A stretch of DNA of 64,000 bases from NCBI RefSeq assembly GCF_016889705.1, contig NZ_CP069526.1, positions 3,658,001-3,722,000 on the forward strand, given 5' to 3'. Under the pieces are notes generated by a model. The model ran no database searches. It had not been told where the DNA came from and worked only from the letters and a program-made list of their open reading frames with translations. Both the position numbers and the translations under genes were made by a program. Positions 33,207-42,124 of this stretch are shown in pieces. The stretch is from Amycolatopsis sp. FDAARGOS 1241. GTDB lineage: Bacteria > Actinomycetota > Actinomycetes > Mycobacteriales > Pseudonocardiaceae. Every line of letters starts with the position of its first letter. Position 1 is the stretch's first letter.

Positions 33207-34832
33207 ATGCCGTCCACACAGGACACCAGCTTCGACGCCATCGTGATCGGCGCCGGTTTCTCGGGCCTCGCGATGCTGCACCACTTCAACCAGATCGGCC
33301 TGCGCACGGTCGTGCTCGACTCCGCGGACGGCGTCGGCGGCACCTGGTACTGGAACACCTACCCGGGCGCGCGCACGGACAGCGAGTTCTACTACTATTC
33401 GTTCTCCTTCTCCAAGGAGGTCCGCGAGGAGTGGACCTGGAAGGAGCGCTACCCGGCGCAGCCGGAGGTGAAGGCGTACCTGGAGTTCGTCGCGCGCCGC
33501 CTCGACCTGTACAAGGACATCCGCTTCGGCACCACCGTCGAGAGGGCGGTGTACGACGAGGCCGCCAACGCCTGGACCGTCACCACCGCCGACGGACAGG
33601 CGCTCACCGCGACGTATCTGGTCAGCGGCATGGGCGTGCTGTCCGCCCCGAACCTGCCCGACATCCCGGGCGCGAGCACGTTCGCCGGCGAGAGCTACCA
33701 CACCTCGCGCTGGCCGCGCGACCGGGAGGTCGACCTTCGGGGCAAGCGCGTGGGAGTGATCGGGCTCGGCGCTTCGGGGGTGCAGCTCGTGCCGGTGGTC
33801 GCCGAGACCGCGAGGGAGCTGTTCGTGTTCCAGCGCACGCCGAACTACGTCGTCGCGAGCTCCAACCGCGAGGTCGACGAGCAATGGATGGCCCAGGTCA
33901 AGGAGAACTACGACGAAAGCTTCGAGCGGGCCTTCGACCACGGGTTCGCCGTGCCGTTCGTGAAGCCCGAACTCGGCGCGAAGGACGCGAGCCCCGAAGA
34001 GCGCGAGCGCGTGTTCGAGCAGGGCTGGGCCGAGGGCGGCTTCCACTTCATGCTCGAGACGTTCAACGACCTCGCCGTGGACCAGGAGTCCAACGACCAC
34101 GCTTCGGACTTCATCCGGCGCAAGATCCGCGAGACGGTCACGGACCCGGCGACCGCGGAACTGCTGTGCCCCAAGGACTACCCGTTCAACGGCAAGCGCC
34201 CGCCGGGCGGCCACGGCTACTACGAGGCCTACAACCGCGACAACGTCCACCTGATCGACATCAAGTCCACGCCGATCGACGAGATCACGCCGGAGGGCAT
34301 CGTCGTCGGCGGGCAGCTGTACGAACTGGACGTGCTCATCTTCGCCACCGGCTTCGACGCGATGACCGGCACGCTGACCCGCATCGACATCGTCGGCCGC
34401 GGCGGCGAGGTCCTGCGCGAGCACTGGGCCGACGGCATCAAGACCAACCTCGGTGTCTCCGTGCACGGTTTCCCGAACTTCTTCATGATCCTCGGGCCGC
34501 AGACGCCGTACGCGAACCTGCCGGTCGCCATCCAGGCCGGTGTGGGCTGGGTCGCCGACGCCGTCGAGTACGCCCGCGAGCACGGCATCGAGCGGCTCGA
34601 GTCCACGGCCGAGGCCGAGCAGGAGTGGGCCGACGAGGTCCGGCGCGCGGGCTCGGCGACGATCATGGCCAGCGGCGCCAAGGCCAACGCCTGGTTCATC
34701 GGCGCGAACATCCCGGGCAAACCGCTCGAGTTCAACGTCTACATGGGCGGCGCGGACGCGTACTTCCGCCGCTGTGCGGAAGTCGCCGACGCCGGCTATC
34801 CCGGCTTCGTGTCCGAGACCGCCAACGCCTGA
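33207..34832 (+). CDS. Flavin-dependent Baeyer-Villiger monooxygenase
   Basis: A 541-aa class B flavoprotein monooxygenase. FAD binding is by GAGFSG (15-20), GVGGTWYWNTYPGAR is the conserved cofactor region, the Baeyer-Villiger fingerprint FAGESYHTSRWP (159-170) matches FxGxxxHxxxWP exactly, and GLGASG (186-191) binds NADPH. ATGFDAMTG near residue 395 and the late GPQTPYANLPVAIQ are also typical of cyclohexanone-monooxygenase-like enzymes. It inserts oxygen beside a ketone to give an ester or lactone, using NADPH and O2. The neighbouring esterase and dehydrogenases supply and remove its substrate and product. Confidence 0.93.
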   Translation: MPSTQDTSFDAIVIGAGFSGLAMLHHFNQIGLRTVVLDSADGVGGTWYWNTYPGARTDSEFYYYSFSFSKEVREEWTWKERYPAQPEVKAYLEFVARRLDLYKDIRFGTTVERAVYDEAANAWTVTTADGQALTATYLVSGMGVLSAPNLPDIPGASTFAGESYHTSRWPRDREVDLRGKRVGVIGLGASGVQLVPVVAETARELFVFQRTPNYVVASSNREVDEQWMAQVKENYDESFERAFDHGFAVPFVKPELGAKDASPEERERVFEQGWAEGGFHFMLETFNDLAVDQESNDHASDFIRRKIRETVTDPATAELLCPKDYPFNGKRPPGGHGYYEAYNRDNVHLIDIKSTPIDEITPEGIVVGGQLYELDVLIFATGFDAMTGTLTRIDIVGRGGEVLREHWADGIKTNLGVSVHGFPNFFMILGPQTPYANLPVAIQAGVGWVADAVEYAREHGIERLESTAEAEQEWADEVRRAGSATIMASGAKANAWFIGANIPGKPLEFNVYMGGADAYFRRCAEVADAGYPGFVSETANA

Positions 34833-34852
34833 AGCAGCGGGGAGGGATCCAC

Positions 34853-35614
34853 ATGCCCCGCTTGGCGGGCAAGACGGCGATCGTCACCGGTGCGTCGTCG
34901 GGCATGGGCCGGGCGACCGCGGAGCTGTTCGCCGCCGAGGGCGCTCAGGTCGCTCTCACGGACGTCGACGCGGGCAAGGGGGCGGCGGCCGCGGCCGAAA
35001 TCGGGGCCGCCGCCCGCTTCTGGCCCGTCGACGTGCGCGACGAGGGCTCCATCGAGCGCGCGTACGGCGAGATCGTGGCGTACTTCGGCAAGCTCGACGT
35101 GCTCGTCAACTGTGCCGGGGTGATCGGCGTGGACAAGCCGACGCACGAGGTGACCGAGGCCGAGTGGGACCAGCTCTTCGCGGTCGACGTGAAGGGCGTC
35201 TTCTTCTCGACCAAGCACGCGGTCCCGCACCTCATCGCGAACGGCGGTGGCAGCATCGTCAACTACTCGTCGATCTACGGCCTGGTCGGCAACGACGAGT
35301 TCACGCCCTACCACGTGGCCAAGGGCGCGGTGACGATGCAGACCAAGCAGGACGCGGCGATGTACGGCAAGTACGACATCCGCGTGAACTCGGTGCACCC
35401 GAGCACGGTGCTCACGCCGCTGGTGGAGGGCATAGCCGCCGCGTACGAGGGCGGGCTGCCCGCGTACGAGCGCATGATGACCGCCAACCAGTCGCTGCGC
35501 CGGCTCGGCCGCCCGGTCGACGTCGCCTACGCCGTGCTCTACCTCGCCTCTGACGAAGCCTCCTGGGTCACCGGGGTGAACCTCCCCGTCGACGGCGGCT
35601 ACACCGCGCGCTGA
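34853..35614 (+). CDS. SDR family oxidoreductase
   Basis: A 253-aa classical SDR with TGASSGMG at residues 12-19, VLVNCAGVIGVD, the catalytic Ser in VNYSSIYG and YHVAK. The substrate loop VHPSTVLTPLVEGIAAAYEGG is longer than in the divergent SDR, so the two probably act on different alcohols. The ending VTGVNLPVDGGYTAR is standard. A GGGGAGGGA ribosome-binding site precedes ATG 34853, 20 bp after the monooxygenase stop. It belongs to the same operon. Confidence 0.92.
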   Translation: MPRLAGKTAIVTGASSGMGRATAELFAAEGAQVALTDVDAGKGAAAAAEIGAAARFWPVDVRDEGSIERAYGEIVAYFGKLDVLVNCAGVIGVDKPTHEVTEAEWDQLFAVDVKGVFFSTKHAVPHLIANGGGSIVNYSSIYGLVGNDEFTPYHVAKGAVTMQTKQDAAMYGKYDIRVNSVHPSTVLTPLVEGIAAAYEGGLPAYERMMTANQSLRRLGRPVDVAYAVLYLASDEASWVTGVNLPVDGGYTAR

Positions 35615-35637
35615 GCGCGCCGAGAAAGGACGACACC

Positions 35638-37128
35638 ATGACCGCACTGGCCGAATCCCCGGCCGGGCTCTTCGCCGGGCACGAGGTCCCGCTCGGCTTG
35701 TACCTGGGCGGCGAGTGGACGCACCCGGGAAAGACGTTCGAGGTGCTCAATCCCAGCACCGGCCAGGTTCTGGCCGAGGTCGCCGACGGCGGCCCGGACC
35801 ACGCGCTGGCCGCGCTCGAGCACGCCGTCGCCGCGCAGGACGCGTGGCGGCATTGGTCCCCGCGCCGCCGCGCGACGCTGTTCCACCGGGCCCACGCGCT
35901 GCTCCTCGAGCGGGCGGACGCGTTCGCCGACGTGATGGTGCTCGAGAGCGGCAAGCCGCGCGCCGAAGCAGCGGGGGAGTTCGCGTTGTCGGCGGGCTTC
36001 TTCCTCTGGTACGCCGAGCAGATCGCGCACCTGCACGGCACCTTCGCACCCGGCTCGCCCGGCGGCTACCGCGTGGTGACCACGCACCAGCCGGTGGGTC
36101 CGAGCTTCCTCGTGACGCCGTGGAACTTCCCGCTGCTGATGGTGGCGCGCAAGGGCGGCGCGGCGCTGGCCGCCGGCTGCACGGCTGTGGTCAAGTCGGC
36201 GAAGGAAACTCCGCTGACCGCTGCGCTGTTCGTCAAGACGCTGCACGACGCCGGGTTCCCGCCCGGTGTGGTGAACCTCGTCCACACCAGCGACTCCGCG
36301 GCCGTGTCCGACGTGGTGCTCGCCGACCCGCGGCTGCGCAAGATCAGCTTCACCGGCTCGACCGGCGTCGGCAGCCTGCTGCTGGCCAAGGCGGCCAAGC
36401 ACATCGTGAACTCCTCGATGGAGCTCGGCGGTGACGGCCCGTTCGTGGTGCTCGACGACGCCGACGTGGACCTGGCCGTGCGCGAGGCCATCGCGTGCAA
36501 GTTCCGCAACGCGGGCCAGGCGTGCGTGGCGGCGAACCGGATCATCCTGCACCGCGCCATCGCCGCGGAGTTCACGGAGAAATTCGTGGCCGCCACGAAG
36601 GAGCTCAAGGTCGGCGACGGGTTCGACGACGGTGTCGACGTCGGCCCGATCATCACGCCCGTGCAGCTGGAGCGCGTGCAGTCCCTCGTGGACACCTTCA
36701 CCGCGGCGGGGGCCGAGGTGCTCGCCGGTGGCCGGCGCGTCGAGTCGGTGGGTAACTTCTACGAGCCGACCGTGCTGCGGTTGAGCGACGCGGATCCCGC
36801 GCTGTGCAACCAGGAACTGTTCGCACCGGTCGCCGCTCTGTTCACCGTGGACTCCGTGCGCGAGGCGCTGGCCTTCGCCAACGACACCAGCTACGGGCTC
36901 GCGTCGTACCTGTTCACGAAGGACCTGTCGCGCGCGTTCGCGATCTCCGAACGGCTCGACTTCGGCATGGTCGGGATCAACCGCGGCATCATGGCCGATC
37001 CGGCCGCCGCGTTCGGCGGGGTCAAGGAGTCGGGGCTGGGCCGCGAGGGCGGGCACGACGGCATCTACGAGTTCCTGGAGCCGAAGTACCTCGCCGTGAC
37101 CGTGAACGAAGAGGAGGTGGGCGAGTGA
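35638..37128 (+). CDS. Aldehyde dehydrogenase (succinate-semialdehyde dehydrogenase-like)
   Basis: A 496-aa NAD(P)-dependent aldehyde dehydrogenase. VTPWNFPLLMVARKGGAALAAG is the cofactor region, ELGGDGP holds the general base Glu262 and NAGQACVAANR the nucleophile Cys296. The gene follows the SDR by 23 bp and is translationally coupled to the iron alcohol dehydrogenase (GTGA overlap). In a lactone pathway it would oxidise the omega-oxo acid to a dicarboxylic acid, as ChnE does. The resemblance is closest to the GabD group. Confidence 0.92.
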   Translation: MTALAESPAGLFAGHEVPLGLYLGGEWTHPGKTFEVLNPSTGQVLAEVADGGPDHALAALEHAVAAQDAWRHWSPRRRATLFHRAHALLLERADAFADVMVLESGKPRAEAAGEFALSAGFFLWYAEQIAHLHGTFAPGSPGGYRVVTTHQPVGPSFLVTPWNFPLLMVARKGGAALAAGCTAVVKSAKETPLTAALFVKTLHDAGFPPGVVNLVHTSDSAAVSDVVLADPRLRKISFTGSTGVGSLLLAKAAKHIVNSSMELGGDGPFVVLDDADVDLAVREAIACKFRNAGQACVAANRIILHRAIAAEFTEKFVAATKELKVGDGFDDGVDVGPIITPVQLERVQSLVDTFTAAGAEVLAGGRRVESVGNFYEPTVLRLSDADPALCNQELFAPVAALFTVDSVREALAFANDTSYGLASYLFTKDLSRAFAISERLDFGMVGINRGIMADPAAAFGGVKESGLGREGGHDGIYEFLEPKYLAVTVNEEEVGE

Positions 37129-38357
37129 GCACCGAAACCCTGGGGCTGTTGCGCCAGCCGAAGACGGTCCTGTTCGGACCGGGCCGCCGCGCCCAGTTGC
37201 CGTACCTGCTGAAACCGCTGGGCGCCACGGTGCTCGTCTGCACGGACGAGCGGATGGCCGGCAGCGCCGAGTTCGCCGGCATCCGCGACTCGCTGACCGC
37301 CCACGGGCTCGACGTGCGGGTGTTCCCGCGTGTCGAACCGGACCTGCCGCGCGAGAACGTCGAAGCGCTGCTCGCCGAAGTCGACGGCGGCGAGATCGAC
37401 GTGGTGCTCGGCGTGGGCGGCGGCAGCTGCCTCGACTTCGCCAAGGTCGCGTCGATCATGGTGCGACGCGGTGGGAACGTCGCGGACCTCTACGGGGAGA
37501 ATCTCGTCGAAGGGCCGGGCTTGCCGCTGGTGACCGTGCCGACGACGGGCGGCACCGGGGCGGAGGTCACGTGCATCGCGGTGGTCTACGACGCGGACAG
37601 GGGCATGAAGGTCGGTGTCGCGAGCCCGTACCTCGAGCCGTACGCCGCGGTCGTCGATCCCGAGCTCACGCTCACCTGCCCGCCCGGCCTGACCGCGGCG
37701 ACGGGTGCGGACGCGTTGTCGCACCTGGTCGAATCGTTCACCGGCCGGGAGAAGCACCCGGACCCCGAACACCTGCACCGGCACCTCTACGCCGGCAAGA
37801 ACGTGCTCACGGACATGTACGCGCTGCGCGGATTCACGCTGCTCAACAGCTCGCTGGAGCGTGTGGCCCAGGACCCTTCGGACCTGGCCGCGCGCACCGA
37901 CACGATGCTGGGCGCGTTGAGCGCGGGCATGGCCATCAACACCGCGGGCACGGCGGGCGCGCACGCCATCCAGTCGCCGATCGGCGCGCTCACGCACACC
38001 TCGCACGGCTTCGGCGTCGGCGCGCTGCTGCCATACGTGATGCGCTTCAACCTGCCGGTGCGGGAGGCGGAGTTCGCCGAGATCGGCGTGGCGTTCGGGA
38101 TCACCGATCCGGCGCTGTCGCAGACCGCACGGGCGCACGCGGCGATCGAGCGCATGGAGGAGATCCTCGGCGCGCTCGGCGTGCCGCTGAACCTGCGCGA
38201 CCTGGGTCTCGAACCGGACCAGTTCACCTACGTGGCCGAGCAGGCCATGTTGGCCACGCGCTTGACGGCCAACAACCCGCGCGACCTGAGCGAGGCCGCG
38301 ATCGTCGAGATCCTCAAACGCGGGTACGCCGACGACCGCACGTGGTGGGAACTGTGA
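37125..38357 (+). CDS. Iron-containing alcohol dehydrogenase
   Basis: A 410-aa group III alcohol dehydrogenase. The NAD-binding GGGS is at 98-101 (VLGVGGGSCLDFAK), PTTGGTGAEVT follows, and metal ligands are Asp196 and His200 in GADALSHLVESF plus histidines in ALTHTSHGFGVGALLP. The start is GTG 37125 inside the aldehyde dehydrogenase stop. The family oxidises primary alcohols or reduces ketones; here oxidation of an omega-hydroxy acid to its aldehyde fits the cluster. No frameshift or unusual codon use is seen. Confidence 0.92.
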   Translation: MSTETLGLLRQPKTVLFGPGRRAQLPYLLKPLGATVLVCTDERMAGSAEFAGIRDSLTAHGLDVRVFPRVEPDLPRENVEALLAEVDGGEIDVVLGVGGGSCLDFAKVASIMVRRGGNVADLYGENLVEGPGLPLVTVPTTGGTGAEVTCIAVVYDADRGMKVGVASPYLEPYAAVVDPELTLTCPPGLTAATGADALSHLVESFTGREKHPDPEHLHRHLYAGKNVLTDMYALRGFTLLNSSLERVAQDPSDLAARTDTMLGALSAGMAINTAGTAGAHAIQSPIGALTHTSHGFGVGALLPYVMRFNLPVREAEFAEIGVAFGITDPALSQTARAHAAIERMEEILGALGVPLNLRDLGLEPDQFTYVAEQAMLATRLTANNPRDLSEAAIVEILKRGYADDRTWWEL

Positions 38358-39271
38358 CGGACCGTTCCGTCGCGGTGGTGGGCACCGGGGCGATCGGCGT
38401 GGGGTTCCTGGTGCTCTTCGCCCTCGCCGGCGTCCCGGTCCGCGCGTGGGACGCGGACGCGGCGGCGTTCGACCGCGCCCGCGCGGCTGTCGGAGACCGG
38501 CTGGCACTGCTCGGAAAACACGACTTGCTGCCGGCGACGCTCGGGGAGATCTCTTACCACGAGGACCTCGCCGACGCCGTCGCCGGGGTGGCACTGGTGC
38601 AGGAGTGCGCGCCGGAGGACGTGGCGCTGAAACGGGCGCTGTTCGCCGACCTCGCCGTGCGCACCCGCCCGGACACCGTGCTCGCGAGCTCCAGTTCGGC
38701 GCTGGTCCCGAGCTCGTTCGGCACGGGGCTGGGCGGGCGCGTGCTCGGCGCGCACCCGGGAAACCCGCCCTACCTGCTGCCGGTGATCGAGCTGATCCCG
38801 GCGCCGGACACGCGCCCGGAGATCCTGGCTAGCGCACGGGAGGTGTACGAGGGCGCCGGCCTGAAACCCGTGCTGGTGCGCAAGGAGGTCGAGGGGTTCG
38901 TCTTCAACCGCCTGCAGGGCGCGCTGCTGCGGGAGGCGTACTGCCTGCTGCGCGACGGCGTCGCGTCGGTCGAGGACATCGACGAAGTCGTGCGCAGCGG
39001 GCTCGGCCGGCGCTGGAGCGTGCTCGGGCCCTTCGAGACCGTCGACCTCAACACCCGTGGCGGCATCGAGGCGCACGCGGCGCGCATGGGCCCGGCGTAT
39101 GCGCGCATGGGCGCCGAACGCGGTCAGCACGACCCGTGGACCGACGACCTCGTCGCGCTCGCCACGCAGCAGCGGCGCGCCCTCGTGCCGCTGTCCGATT
39201 GGGACGCTCGCGTGAGCTGGCGCGACGAACAGCTGATGCGGCTGCGGGCCGCGCTGCGCCGGGAGCGCTGA
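38354..39271 (+). CDS. 3-Hydroxyacyl-CoA dehydrogenase family protein
   Basis: A 305-aa NAD-dependent dehydrogenase starting at GTG 38354 within the upstream stop. VAVVGTGAIGVGFLVLFALAG is the Rossmann start; VQECAPEDVALKRALFADL, SSSSALVPSS and GAHPGNPPYLLPVIELIP are the conserved blocks, where the His of GAHPGNPP replaces the usual HFFNP. EGFVFNRLQGALLREAYCLL opens the helical domain. Members include lambda-crystallin-like and L-gulonate 3-dehydrogenases, so a hydroxy-acid substrate without CoA is possible. It ends the catabolic operon. Confidence 0.9.
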   Translation: MTDRSVAVVGTGAIGVGFLVLFALAGVPVRAWDADAAAFDRARAAVGDRLALLGKHDLLPATLGEISYHEDLADAVAGVALVQECAPEDVALKRALFADLAVRTRPDTVLASSSSALVPSSFGTGLGGRVLGAHPGNPPYLLPVIELIPAPDTRPEILASAREVYEGAGLKPVLVRKEVEGFVFNRLQGALLREAYCLLRDGVASVEDIDEVVRSGLGRRWSVLGPFETVDLNTRGGIEAHAARMGPAYARMGAERGQHDPWTDDLVALATQQRRALVPLSDWDARVSWRDEQLMRLRAALRRER

Positions 39272-39376
39272 ACTCCTGAAGCCCGGCAGCCGCTCAGGGC
39301 ACAGCGTGGGGATCGGTGGTGTGTGCGGCAGGTCGACGAGGGCGAGGATGCGGTGTGCGACGCCGCTGGTCGGGGC

Positions 39377-40830
39377 TTAGAGCCGTACCGGAGTGCCGGC
39401 GGTCGCGTCGTCCGGTGACCGCCCGTCGGCGGTGGACCGGTGCCGGACGGCCACCGCGGCGCCAGCCAGGTGGCTCACCGAGGTCAGGTCGACGGTGAGT
39501 TCGTGGGTGCCGCCCAGGGTGAGCCGGTGCAGTTCGCCGGCGAGCCGGCCCGAGCTCGTCGCATCGAGCGGGCCGTGGACGGCGACGCGGCTGCCCGGCG
39601 CGTGGGGGTGGTCGAGGTTCAGCAGCACGTCGGGCACCGGCTCGGGCCGGCGCGGCTCGCCGTGGTGGATCTGGTCGACGGTGATCAGCCGCGCCGGGTG
39701 CGCCGGCCGCCGCCGCACGGACGCGGTGGTGCCGTGCTCGTCGCGGTCGATCACGAGCTCGTCGACGAGGGTGCGGGTCATGGCGAGCCCGAGGCCGTGG
39801 TCCCGGCGGAACCCTTCGCCGGCGGGGCGGGCCCGGTCGCGCCAGCGGCCGTCGTCGGCGACGCTGAACCGCGCGACGCCGTCGGTACCGAGTTCGGCGG
39901 TGAGGGTGATGGTGCCGTCGATCGGTCGGGGTGGCTGTACTCGGCGGCGTGGGTGACCAGCTCCACGATCGCGTGCGCGAGCGCGTCGACGTCCTCGTGG
40001 CCCGCGTCGTGCCGGCGGAGCCGGCGCGCGACGGCCACCCGAGCAGGGGCCGGCGCGCCCAGGTCGGCGGCCGGCCACAGGCGCGGCGGCGCCGGCAAGC
40101 TCACACGCTGCGCGGCGAGGAGGGTGATGTCGTCGCTCTGCCCGGTCGCAGGCACCAGCAGTTCGAGGACCTTCGGACACTGTCTATCCACGGTGGACAC
40201 AACAGTGTACTCGAATCCCGCCCGGCCACGCTGTGCGTGGCGACCTGCGCCAGCTCGACCGTGGCTGTGGCCGAGGCCCGCCCGCGGCGCTCGATGATGC
40301 CGTCGCTGTAGAGCAGCACCGCCTCGCCGGGTTCGAGGCGATCCGTCGTGAGGGCGTAGCCGGCTCACGTGTCCAGCGGGCCGCCACTCCCCGTCGCCAG
40401 GTACCGACTGGCGTCCGCGTCCACAACGCACGGCGGCAGGTGGTCGGCCGCACAGACCACGCCGACGACCAGCGCGACCGGGCCGTCCGGCAGCGGGACG
40501 GCGTCGAACCAGGCGCCGCCCGCGGCGGTTTCGGTGTCCGCCGGCAGGTAGCTGCCCGCGATGCGGACCGCAAGAAGGACGGGGAGCCCGGGCGTGAGCA
40601 ACCGCCGCTGCAACGCACTTCGCGTGCCCACCCGTAGCGTTGCTCGGCCTCCGCGGCTTGCCGCGGCATGCGCCACTGCTCGAGGACCCGGTCCGTGGTG
40701 TCGACGCTGTAGCACGTGAGACCGGCGACCGTGCCGTGCTCGTGCACTCGGGGCGAGACCGTGAAGTCGAAGTATGCGCGGACGTCGCCGGCGCCCGGTG
40801 AATTCGGACGAGCGGCGCGCGCGTTCGGTG
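39377..40830 (-). pseudogene. SpoIIE-type PP2C phosphatase with HATPase and STAS domains, multiply frameshifted
   Basis: Reading from the high-coordinate end, pieces in changing frames give a sensor fragment (VRAYFDFTVSPRVHEHGTV), the phosphatase core (GSYLPADTETAAGGAWFDAVPL, then GEAVLLYSDGIIERRG and GQSDDITLLAAQRV), an anti-sigma-type kinase domain (DALAHAIVELVTHAAEYSHP, then DHGLGLAMTRTLVDELV) and a C-terminal STAS-like part (SRVAVHGPLDATSSGRLAG, LTVDLTSVSHLAGAAV) ending at TAA 39377. At least four shifts are needed, near 40645, 40365, 40225 and 39930. The N terminus runs out before the importer promoter. Intact relatives control general-stress sigma factors. Confidence 0.7.
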
Positions 40831-40845
40831 GGAAAAGAACGGGAT

Positions 40846-40860
40846 GTGTCAAATTGACAC
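40846..40860. promoter_or_regulatory. 15-bp palindrome upstream of the sugar-type importer
   Basis: GTGTCAAATTGACAC has 7-bp arms around a central A, 87 bp before ATG 40948. It is a close relative of the inverted repeat at 32131 and is placed as an activator site would be. Confidence 0.6.
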
Positions 40861-40947
40861 GCCGGAGTCTCAGAGTGACCGGCGCCGGTACGCCTGTGGT
40901 GACTGACACTTTTGCCGACTCGGGGGCGGAAAATCGGAAGGCGAACA

Positions 40948-42087
40948 ATGACGATCAAGAAGAGGAACGCGCTGGTGGCGCTCTCGGCGGCACTGCTGCT
41001 GGGCGGTTGTGCCACGGGTGCGCCCGCGGGCTCCGGCAGCGGTGATGCGAGCAACGCGGCGCAGCAGCAGAAGGTCGGGGTGGTGGGCACCCAGGACCAG
41101 ATCCAGGACGTGAAGAAGTTCTGCGGCACCAAACCGCTGACCGTCGCGTTCGCCGACGGGTTCGGCGGCAACTCGTGGCGCAAGATCACGCGCAAGCTGT
41201 TCGAAGAAGAAGCCGCGAAGTGCCCGAACATCACCAAGGTGCTCTACACCGACGCACAAGGTGACACGCAGAAGGCGATTTCGGATCTCAATTCCCTCGT
41301 CGCGCAGAAGGTGGACGTGATCGTCACCTTCGTCGACGGCGGGGAAGCGCTGCTGCCCACGATCAAGAAGGCGACCGCGGCCGGCGTGAAGGTCGTGCCG
41401 TTCGTCGGCTCGCCCGGTGGCACACCGGGCAAGGACTACGTGGACTTCGTGTCCGAGGACATCAAGACCTACGGCTCGGCGCTCGCCGAGTGGACCGTGA
41501 ACGCCATGCACGGCAAGGGGAACCTGGTGATGCTGGGCGGCATCGCCGGCAACTCCTACTCCCAGGGCGTGTACCAGGGCGTGCTCGACGCGGTGAAGAA
41601 GCACCCGGACGTGAAGCTGCTCAACACGGACGGCCCCGTGGCCACCGACTGGGAGCCGGGCAAGACCCAGCAGGTCGTGGCCGGGCTCATCACCAAGTAC
41701 GGCGCCATCGACGGGATCGTCTCGGACTACGGCGGCGGCTCGGTCGGTGGTGTGCGCGCCTTCATCGCGGCCGGCAAGCCACTGCCGGTGTGGTCGGCCA
41801 ACGACTCCAACGAGTTCGGCTGCCTCTGGTACCAGTACAAGGCGAGCCAGCCGAGCTACCAGATCGCCACGGAGTCCTCGCGCAACTGGATCGTGAACGT
41901 CGCCCTCCACAAGGGACTCGCGGCCGCCAACGGCATCGCGGACGACGAACCGTCCACCTACGACCTGAAGATCATCGAGGACTCGACCGGCCCGGCCAAG
42001 CAGCCGAAGTGCGAGAAGTCGCTGCCGCCGGACGCGATCCTGTCCTCGGGGCTCTCGGTCCCGGACCTGCAGGCGCTGTTCAAGTGA
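40948..42087 (+). CDS. Sugar-type ABC transporter substrate-binding lipoprotein
   Basis: A 379-aa type I periplasmic-binding protein of the RbsB-like group. The signal ends in a clear lipobox LLGGC (Cys21). The mature domain shows LTVAFADGFGGNSWRKITRK, LVAQKVDVIVTFVDGGEALLP and a second lobe with GNLVMLGGIAGNSYSQGVYQG and IDGIVSDYGGGSVGGVRAF. GGAAGG precedes ATG 40948. Although the fold is that of sugar binders, such systems also carry other polyols or cyclic compounds, and the shared promoter motif links it to the ketone pathway. Confidence 0.9.
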   Translation: MTIKKRNALVALSAALLLGGCATGAPAGSGSGDASNAAQQQKVGVVGTQDQIQDVKKFCGTKPLTVAFADGFGGNSWRKITRKLFEEEAAKCPNITKVLYTDAQGDTQKAISDLNSLVAQKVDVIVTFVDGGEALLPTIKKATAAGVKVVPFVGSPGGTPGKDYVDFVSEDIKTYGSALAEWTVNAMHGKGNLVMLGGIAGNSYSQGVYQGVLDAVKKHPDVKLLNTDGPVATDWEPGKTQQVVAGLITKYGAIDGIVSDYGGGSVGGVRAFIAAGKPLPVWSANDSNEFGCLWYQYKASQPSYQIATESSRNWIVNVALHKGLAAANGIADDEPSTYDLKIIEDSTGPAKQPKCEKSLPPDAILSSGLSVPDLQALFK

Positions 42088-42124
42088 CCACCCGGCCGCC
42101 GGCAGGAGCGAGGGACGCAACACC

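Noticed and set aside
40187..40197. TCCACGGTGGA as a further copy of the recurring palindrome
   Set aside because: It is inside the former coding sequence of the SpoIIE-type remnant, so it does not support an intergenic element.
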